NCBI GenBank assembly: GCA_021186555.1
Contig: JAJKFL010000005.1
Coordinates: 26,166,635-26,230,634 of the forward strand
Length of the DNA: 64,000 nucleotides
Reading direction: 5' to 3'
Source: Reticulitermes speratus
Lineage: Eukaryota; Arthropoda; Insecta; Blattodea; Rhinotermitidae
Below, one piece after another: positions 59,319 through 64,000 of this stretch. Numbering within the stretch: position 1 is the first letter of the stretch; the number at the start of each line of letters is the position of its first letter. Under the pieces are notes generated by a model that ran no database searches, was not told the DNA's origin, and saw only the letters and a list, made by a program, of their open reading frames with translations. The position numbers and the translations under genes are program-made.

Positions 59319-60339
59319 TGCATTTCCAAACAATAAATAACTTTTATCATTTTGAATTGTACGAATTGAAAGGTTTGATGGTTTAGATGGAGTGTCACAA
59401 GATTCCTTTCACTAGTTTTGCCAGACGCTAATAAACCATTAACTGGGAAAGCCACCGAGATCGTTGCTCCCGACTGAAGCAGTGAAGAACCGCATAGGCG
59501 GAGTTGCATTTAAAGCACTGGATATTCGCCAGTGTAAAATTTTAGTCTATGCATACTATCAAAATTTTAGAATAAATTCACATTCGGCTACGAGAAGTTC
59601 TGAAAACCATGACACGAATTCAGTTTTTATTTGTTAGATAGATAATTACCCGCTGTATTGGTTAATTGGTTTATTAGATACATTGTTTTGTTCATTAATT
59701 GTTACGCGGCTTGTTGGTTACATAACTTTATTTCATGTTCGCTTAGCACTAAGGGCCAGATACGAATGAATGTTGCTATGACGTAACTTGTTTATAAAAG
59801 CTCACTTCTGCCCAATGGAGAAATGACTGCCTGAAAGACAAAGTCGATACACTCGGCTTGAGCATACGAATTCTCCAGTTTAAATGTTAGTCAGTTATTT
59901 CGGAGGCTTTTAAAGGTCATGGCGTGGATCGATCCTACAGCAGCTATACTTACTGCTGTGGACATCAGCAGGCAAACTGTGAAGACCGGGAGTTTGCAGC
60001 GTCGGCAAATAATTGACAAGACAAAGCTCTAAGCTACGTTCATACGATACATTGATAACAGCGCTGTAGTCCGCGTGACAGTGAGCGCGGACTGCAGCGT
60101 GTGAACTGTGTCATGTCGACAGAACATTTAGCGCGCACACAAGAGAATGCTTACCTGCCAAGGAACAAGAATGACGAAGATGTACAGCAGAATTTATTAC
60201 ACGTACTTTACAAATCTGTTCCCTGCGATTTTGCATACACCATTGACATTGCTTTTCATTTATTGCAGATAAATGTGTGTTCTGACTAACCTTCTGGAAA
60301 GCATTACTTTCTTTCAGAGACTACAGTTAATTTAGCTTG
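59319..60339. other. No recognisable gene
   Basis: 59640-59730 is a T/G-rich degenerate simple-sequence stretch (TTGGTTAATTGGTTTATTAG). A 62-codon frame at 60101-60289 has no domain. Confidence 0.35.
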
Positions 60340-60620
60340 TAAATAAATTCCTTTCGGACCACTTGGAAGACCTAGGCGTAGATGGGAGAATAATATTAAA
60401 ATGGATCTCAATAAGTAGGATGGGGAGGCATGGACTAGATTGCTCTGGCCCAGGACAGGGACAAGTGGCGGGCGCTTGTGAATGCGGCAATGAACCTTCG
60501 GGTTCCAAAAAAAGAGAGGGGGGATTTCGTGACTAACTGAGGACCTGTTAGCTTCTCAGGAAGAACTCTGCTCCATGGAGTTAGCTATAAATTCCTTGTC
60601 TTTCATGAAACCGGGAATCT
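60340..60620 (+). mobile_element. LINE 3' end fragment (DNIKMDL family)
   Basis: The best plus-oriented copy. CTAGGCGTAGATGGGAGAAT and AATATTAAAATGGATCTCAA give the RRRWENNIKMDL motif; GGCCCAGGACAGGGACAAGT is the AQDRDKW codon region; CTTCGGGTTCC the NLRVP end. It is followed by ACCTGTTAGCTTCTCAGGAA and CTCTGCTCCATGGAGTTAGC, the sense version of the piece seen antisense at 36.9 kb. This copy fixes the orientation of the family. Confidence 0.75.
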
Positions 60621-60639
60621 CGTTAATTCTAAAGGATTG

Positions 60640-60875
60640 GCATTATATCTGACAAGGAGCCCACAACTCCAGATGGAGGCGAGTGGTTACCTTTACGTTC
60701 CGGCCGCTTCATATTTGATAAAGGAGCCCACAGTACACATCAGATAGGAAGTCGAGTGGTTCCAAATTCAATTAGGATGTGGGAGCGAAAATATGAATCG
60801 CCGCCTGCGTCGGGAGCCAAACCCTGATCCCTTGGTCATCCAGCCCGACGGCTGGTCACTGTCTAAACTATCTTT
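60640..60875 (-). mobile_element. Possible SINE (family D) with internal duplication
   Basis: Read on the minus strand, a head near 60860-60810 (CAGCCGTCGGGCTGGATGAC, GGGTTTGGCTCCCGACG) is tRNA-like, and the body contains two related blocks, AAGGAGCCCACAACTCC...CGAGTGGTTACC and AAAGGAGCCCACAGTACAC...CGAGTGGTTCC as seen on the plus strand. No clean target duplication. Confidence 0.4.
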
Positions 60876-61029
60876 ACTCCTGCAGATAAAAGTGAATTTT
60901 GTTGCAGTTGCCTGGAACATGGTCCTTAGAAGATAATATTCGCGCAGCTTTTAAGGGAGCGCCTTCTCTTGATGGAATTTCTCGGTTTCAGCTTTCTTTG
61001 AAAACTACCTAAGTCCTGGGAACCCAAAT

Positions 61030-61318
61030 ACCGTAGTTGGTTTGGTGGCTAGGATACGGCCTGGACGACTGAGGAATCGTGTTTCGATTCCCGGAAGGAA
61101 GAAAAGAATTTTCTCATTTCCAGTGTGTAGATCGGCACCCAGCCTCCTGTTCAATGGGTAGAGGGTCTCTTTCCTCTGGGGGTAAAACAGCCGGGATCTG
61201 AAGCTAACCACGTACCACCGCCTGACGTCGAGTTTCACTTTGTTTGTAGCTGTACTTCCTCTCCTTCATATGCCTTCATGGCGTGCACGGGAATGACTTG
61301 ACCTTTTACTTCAGTGAA
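61030..61318 (+). mobile_element. SINE family B
   Basis: tRNA-like head CCGTAGTTGGTTTGGTGGCT with B box TGTTTCGATTCCCGG, then GGCACCCAGCCTCCTGTTCA, GTAGAGGGTCTCTTTCC, CCTTCATGGCGTGCACGGG and tail TTGACCTTTTACTT. The most complete family B head in the window. The antisense 77-codon frame is incidental. Confidence 0.8.
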
Positions 61319-61320
61319 TA

Positions 61321-61812
61321 ACGCAGCCTTCAGGACATGTCTTGTTGCATATCTTCAAATAACGCAGCCTTCAGGACATATCTTGTTGCGTATCTTCAAA
61401 TAACGCAGCCTTCAGGACATGTCTTGTTGCATATCTTCAAATAACGCAGCATTCAGGACATGTCTTGTTGCATATCTTCAAATAACGCAGCCTTCAGGAC
61501 ATGTCTTGTTGCATATCTTCAAATGACGCAGCCTTCAGGACATGTCTTGTTGCATATCTTCAAATAACGCAGCATTCAGGACATGTCTTGTTGCATATCT
61601 TCAAATAACGCAGCCTTCAGGACATGTCTTGTTGCATATCTTCAAATAACGCAGCCTTCAGGACATGTCTTGTTGCATATCTTCAAATAACACAGCATTC
61701 AGGACATGTCTTGTTGCATATCTTCAAATAACGCAGCCTTCAGGACATGTCTTGTTGCATATCTTCAAATAAAGCAGCCTTCATTACATGTCTTGTTGCA
61801 TATCTTCAAATA
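61321..61812 (+). repeat. 41-bp minisatellite, 12 units
   Basis: Unit ACGCAGCCTTCAGGACATGT plus CTTGTTGCATATCTTCAAATA, repeating every 41 bases from 61321 to 61812. Units differ by few bases; GCATTC replaces GCCTTC in units 4, 7 and 10. Confidence 0.98.
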
Positions 61813-61890
61813 ACCCATTACGTTAAAATAAATCTTACTCCGACAAATGCACACTGTTTATGTTATTTAACATAATTTTTATTAAAAAAT

Positions 61891-61933
61891 GCCCGACATG
61901 TTTCTAACCAATTTATGGCTCATCTTCAGGGGC
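61891..61933 (-). ncRNA. Hammerhead-like ribozyme motif (copy 3, left arm)
   Basis: On the minus strand: stem I GCCC (61933-61930) with GGGC (61894-61891); core CTGAAGA (61929-61923); extra T; stem II region GAGCC...GGTTA around ATAAATT; GAAA (61904-61901); C, AT, G, then the GTC triplet (61897-61895). Stem III would be AC/GT around only two bases, too tight for a hairpin, but ACATGT is self-complementary and could pair between two molecules. Confidence 0.45.
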
Positions 61934-62008
61934 TCACCTTTCTCAAATCACATTTTGCATTTTAATGTGTACCATGAATGTATAGCTGATGTAATTTGAG
62001 AAAGGTGA

Positions 62009-62051
62009 GCCCCTGAAGATGAACCATAAATTGTTTCGAAACATGTCGGGC
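62009..62051 (+). ncRNA. Hammerhead-like ribozyme motif (copy 3, right arm)
   Basis: Stem I GCCC (62009-62012) with GGGC (62048-62051); core CTGAAGA (62013-62019); extra T (62020); stem II region GAACC...GTTTC around ATAAATT with one mismatch; GAAA (62038-62041); GTC triplet at 62045-62047. Same design as the left arm. Each arm has one different change in stem II from an apparent paired form GAACC/GGTTC. Confidence 0.45.
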
Positions 62052-62113
62052 ATTTTTAATGAAAATTATGTTGAATAACATAAACAGTGTGCATTTGTCG
62101 GAGTAAGATTTAT

Positions 62114-62645
62114 ATAATCAAAGAGAATATACGGTGCAAGTAACGTAAAAAGCCATTACGTCTTCACCCATGTACCTTATATATTACGCAGAAATATCGT
62201 CTGCATCTAATAAATCTTTTATTTTTATCACGAGGAACTTGTAAAAGCACATAAATGCCAGAGAAATATCAGTGTGAAGTTGTAGCGAGGGCTTATAATA
62301 CTTGTTTGCATTGCAGATGCCACTCGAATCTAGATACTCCAGAAAGCGATGCTCAGTCCGTGGAAAAAGGACTGTAATCCTAAACTGACAAGGACAATAG
62401 ACAGTAAAGACGGATTTACTTAATCGCGGAATGAATCGTCTGCACACTACCGACGTAGTAGTTTTGTGGGGAGGATAAAGCACAAGGCATAACCGACTGT
62501 TTAAAGAAAAATATCGAATGGAGAGAATACATGAGAATACTGCCTCCTAAAAGATCCTCTCATCTGATTGTCATTCCTTTTAAAGGCGCTTGTATGAGTC
62601 GTTTGTTTTTAAATCACCTTACATGTGAAATTTACTTCATCATTC
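62114..62645. other. No recognisable gene
   Basis: A 99-codon minus frame (62184-62483) without recognised domain. Confidence 0.3.
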
Positions 62646-63050
62646 CGGTCGCACTATGGCCCTGGGGTCTACTCAGCCTCTAACAGAAACGAATACCAGG
62701 AATATCTCCTGGGTGGTACAGGCGACTGGTGCGTAGGACTGACAAACTTACCACCTTTATGTGCCGATTGTCTGGAAATCTGGTAGCCTCAACTTCTTGG
62801 AAGGCTCAGAGCCTGTCCAGGCCTGTACTCGAATCCCTGTTGGGTGACACTTTCCGCACCCATCCAGACCGGCCCTGGGGCCCACGAAGCGTCCTATAAA
62901 ATGGGTACTGGCTCATTCTCGAGGGTGAAGCGTGGTGTTAACCACCCACCCACATCTAGCACCGAGGTTAAAGACACAGTAGAGCTATACCTCTACTCCC
63001 CCCTCTCTGCGTTCATGGCAGGTTATAGCGCGAACTTTGCATTTAATGTG
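62646..63050 (+). mobile_element. Two SINE family B-related copies in tandem
   Basis: First part (62646-62822): CACTATGGCCCTGGGGTCTA, CTGGGTGGTACAGGCGACTG, then a different 3' segment (GTGCCGATTGTCTGGAAATC, AGAGCCTGTCCAGGCCTGTA). Second part (62823-63050): CGAATCCCTGTTGGGTG, CCAGACCGGCCCTGGGGCCC, AGCACCGAGGTTAAAGACAC, AGCTATACCTCTACTCCCCC. The junction follows directly. A 78-codon frame over the second part is a by-product. Confidence 0.65.
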
Positions 63051-63234
63051 GAAAAACATGATTTTAATAATAATCCATAAAATTAATTAAATAAAAAGGC
63101 ATAGGCACTTGCGATCACAATAACTATATTCGTAAAATTTAAAATTTTTGTTTTTTATGTTTTCGTTCGATAAATGACGTCATTTAAAGATAGTAATATT
63201 CTTATTATGAGAACGAATTCCAAAAAGTAAAGTA

Positions 63235-63810
63235 AAGAAAACCGTGATGCCGAAAACTTTATCCTAACTCGATGTATACGTGGCGTGTAGGTAGCAGATG
63301 GTACATAGTCATCATTGACATTTAATCATATGTCCCTCTGTGGCACCAAGACTTATATGCCGGCTTAGGTGTCTTCAGCCGTGAGGAGACAGCTTGCTTG
63401 ACGTCGGCGTGTTGCAAATCCGTTGCCAACCAGGTGCTTCTTAAGACGTTCAACGAGATGGAAATCAATGGGCGTGCGAACAGGACTGTAGAGAGAGTGG
63501 TCCATAACCTTACAGCCATAGTGCCTTAACCACTTACAAGTCAAAGTGCCTGAATGTGACTCAGTGATTTCCATCTGTTTGGACCTCTTAGGAGCACGAG
63601 GCTGACAACTGATTTCCAGCATACAACAAGTTGAAGCAAACTGTCACCTCTTGGCTACAAACACCTAAGTTAGGTTGCAATGCTTGGTGCCGCGGTGGGA
63701 CAAAGGCTTAAATGTTAATGGGGACCACGTGGAGGTCTGATGTGTACCATCTGCTACCCATATGCCTAAGATACAGCGAAGTTAGAAGAAAGTTTTCGGC
63801 ATGAGAGTGT
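63235..63810. mobile_element. Foldback mariner remnant
   Basis: Outer arms of about 130 bp are inverted copies: TGATGCCGAAAACTTT near 63246 against AAAGTTTTCGGCAT near 63790, and GGTAGCAGATGGTACA near 63291 against TGTACCATCTGCTACC near 63745. Both arms encode, outward, the end of a mariner transposase (right arm: LVPRWDKGLNVNGDHVEV region, 63690-63735). The middle and left hold further mariner sequence on the minus strand. Confidence 0.8.
63310..63622 (-). pseudogene. Mariner transposase C-terminal remnant
   Basis: The minus frame 63622-63365 contains VMDHSLYSPVRTPIDFHLVE and RLKKHLVGNGFAT, matching the HxPYSPDLxPxDFHLFxxLKKHL block of mariner (Tc1/mariner superfamily) transposases; the D in PIDFH sits where the third catalytic aspartate lies. 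The frame then shifts to ADVKQAVSSRLKT...YKSWCHRGTYD, the block before the C-terminus. One frameshift and the missing N-terminal DNA-binding and first catalytic parts make it dead. The active enzyme would cut and paste at TA sites in the nucleus. Confidence 0.8.
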
Positions 63811-64000
63811 TTGTTACATTAGTTTTGAAATGTTCTTTTAAATTTTAGTTCTCTTTTCTAATTTCGTTGTGTCGCGACAGAAAGGAATGTCCCAAATTTG
63901 AAACGAGAAACGAAAGTTTGAAAGCCGCTGGTATGAAGGGTGTATTCTTCAGATGGCGGATGGGGGACCCGTCAGAAGTCATAGACTGATCTGAATATGT

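Larger units (their letters stand above)
61828..62113. mobile_element. Foldback element with two hammerhead-like motifs
   Basis: A near-palindrome of about 286 bp: ATAAATCTTACTCCGACAAA at the left is inverted at the right (TTTGTCGGAGTAAGATTTAT). Arms of about 120 bp surround a short centre (61950-61985). Both arms keep the module GCCCCTGAAGATGA...GAAACATGTCGGGC, reading outward on opposite strands. Starts 16 bases after the minisatellite. No coding capacity. Confidence 0.88.

Noticed and set aside
58725..59386. Open frames of 151-199 codons on both strands, the longest in the window
   Set aside because: They are read through the TATGTG simple-sequence tract; the predicted proteins are only Y, V, C, M or H, I, T repeats.

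Overview
This 64 kb window looks like AT-rich, gene-poor nuclear DNA from an insect. I could not recognise a single intact protein-coding gene, rRNA, tRNA gene or CRISPR array. The open frames are short (mostly under 130 codons). The longest are artefacts of simple repeats, and nearly all recognisable protein similarity belongs to decayed transposable elements. Several repeats look to me like families common in cockroach (Blattodea, Periplaneta-like) DNA, but that is recollection and no search was run. Short exons of a spliced gene cannot be excluded.

The window is a graveyard of small mobile elements. (1) SINE family A is tRNA-derived, about 250 bp, with seven separate copies near 19.4, 24.1, 30.1, 35.4, 36.4, 54.0 and 55.4 kb; most have target-site duplications that can be read directly. 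(2) SINE family B has about ten copies ending in a pyrimidine-rich tail like CTTTACCTTTTACC. (3) SINE family C has four copies. (4) LINE 3' ends are present: a family ending in an RRRWEDNIKMDL-like motif (0.2, 4.9, 23.0, 37.0, 43.6, 57.4 and 60.4 kb), a second LINE with a C-terminal reverse-transcriptase region (17.9-18.5 kb, tail at 31.3 kb), and a Jockey-like LINE (38.0-38.8 kb). (5) DNA-transposon derivatives include a foldback mariner remnant (63.2-63.8 kb), piggyBac-like MITEs with TTAA ends, a 144-bp hAT-like MITE, and a MITE with GGCGCGTT-type ends. (6) Foldback elements lie at 6.9, 9.3, 45.2 and 61.8 kb. (7) Tandem repeats include a 41-bp minisatellite with higher-order structure and a 430-bp alternating purine/pyrimidine tract.

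The most interesting signal is a conserved module that folds like a type I hammerhead ribozyme. It has a CUGANGA core, a 5-bp stem II, GAAA, a very short stem III, GUH, and a stem I closed by flanking bases. Three elements (37.2, 45.5 and 61.9/62.0 kb) keep both core strands, with compensatory changes in stems I and II. Many decayed CTGAxGA...CCGAAAC relatives are scattered over the window. One extra U after the core departs from the canonical hammerhead. The module sits towards the outer end of each arm in the foldback elements, as expected for a Penelope-like or retrozyme-like non-autonomous element. Other notable points are a chimeric three-part SINE that moved as one unit (20-bp perfect duplication), a SINE A subfamily with a different 3' half, and one SINE A copy ending in poly-G instead of poly-A.
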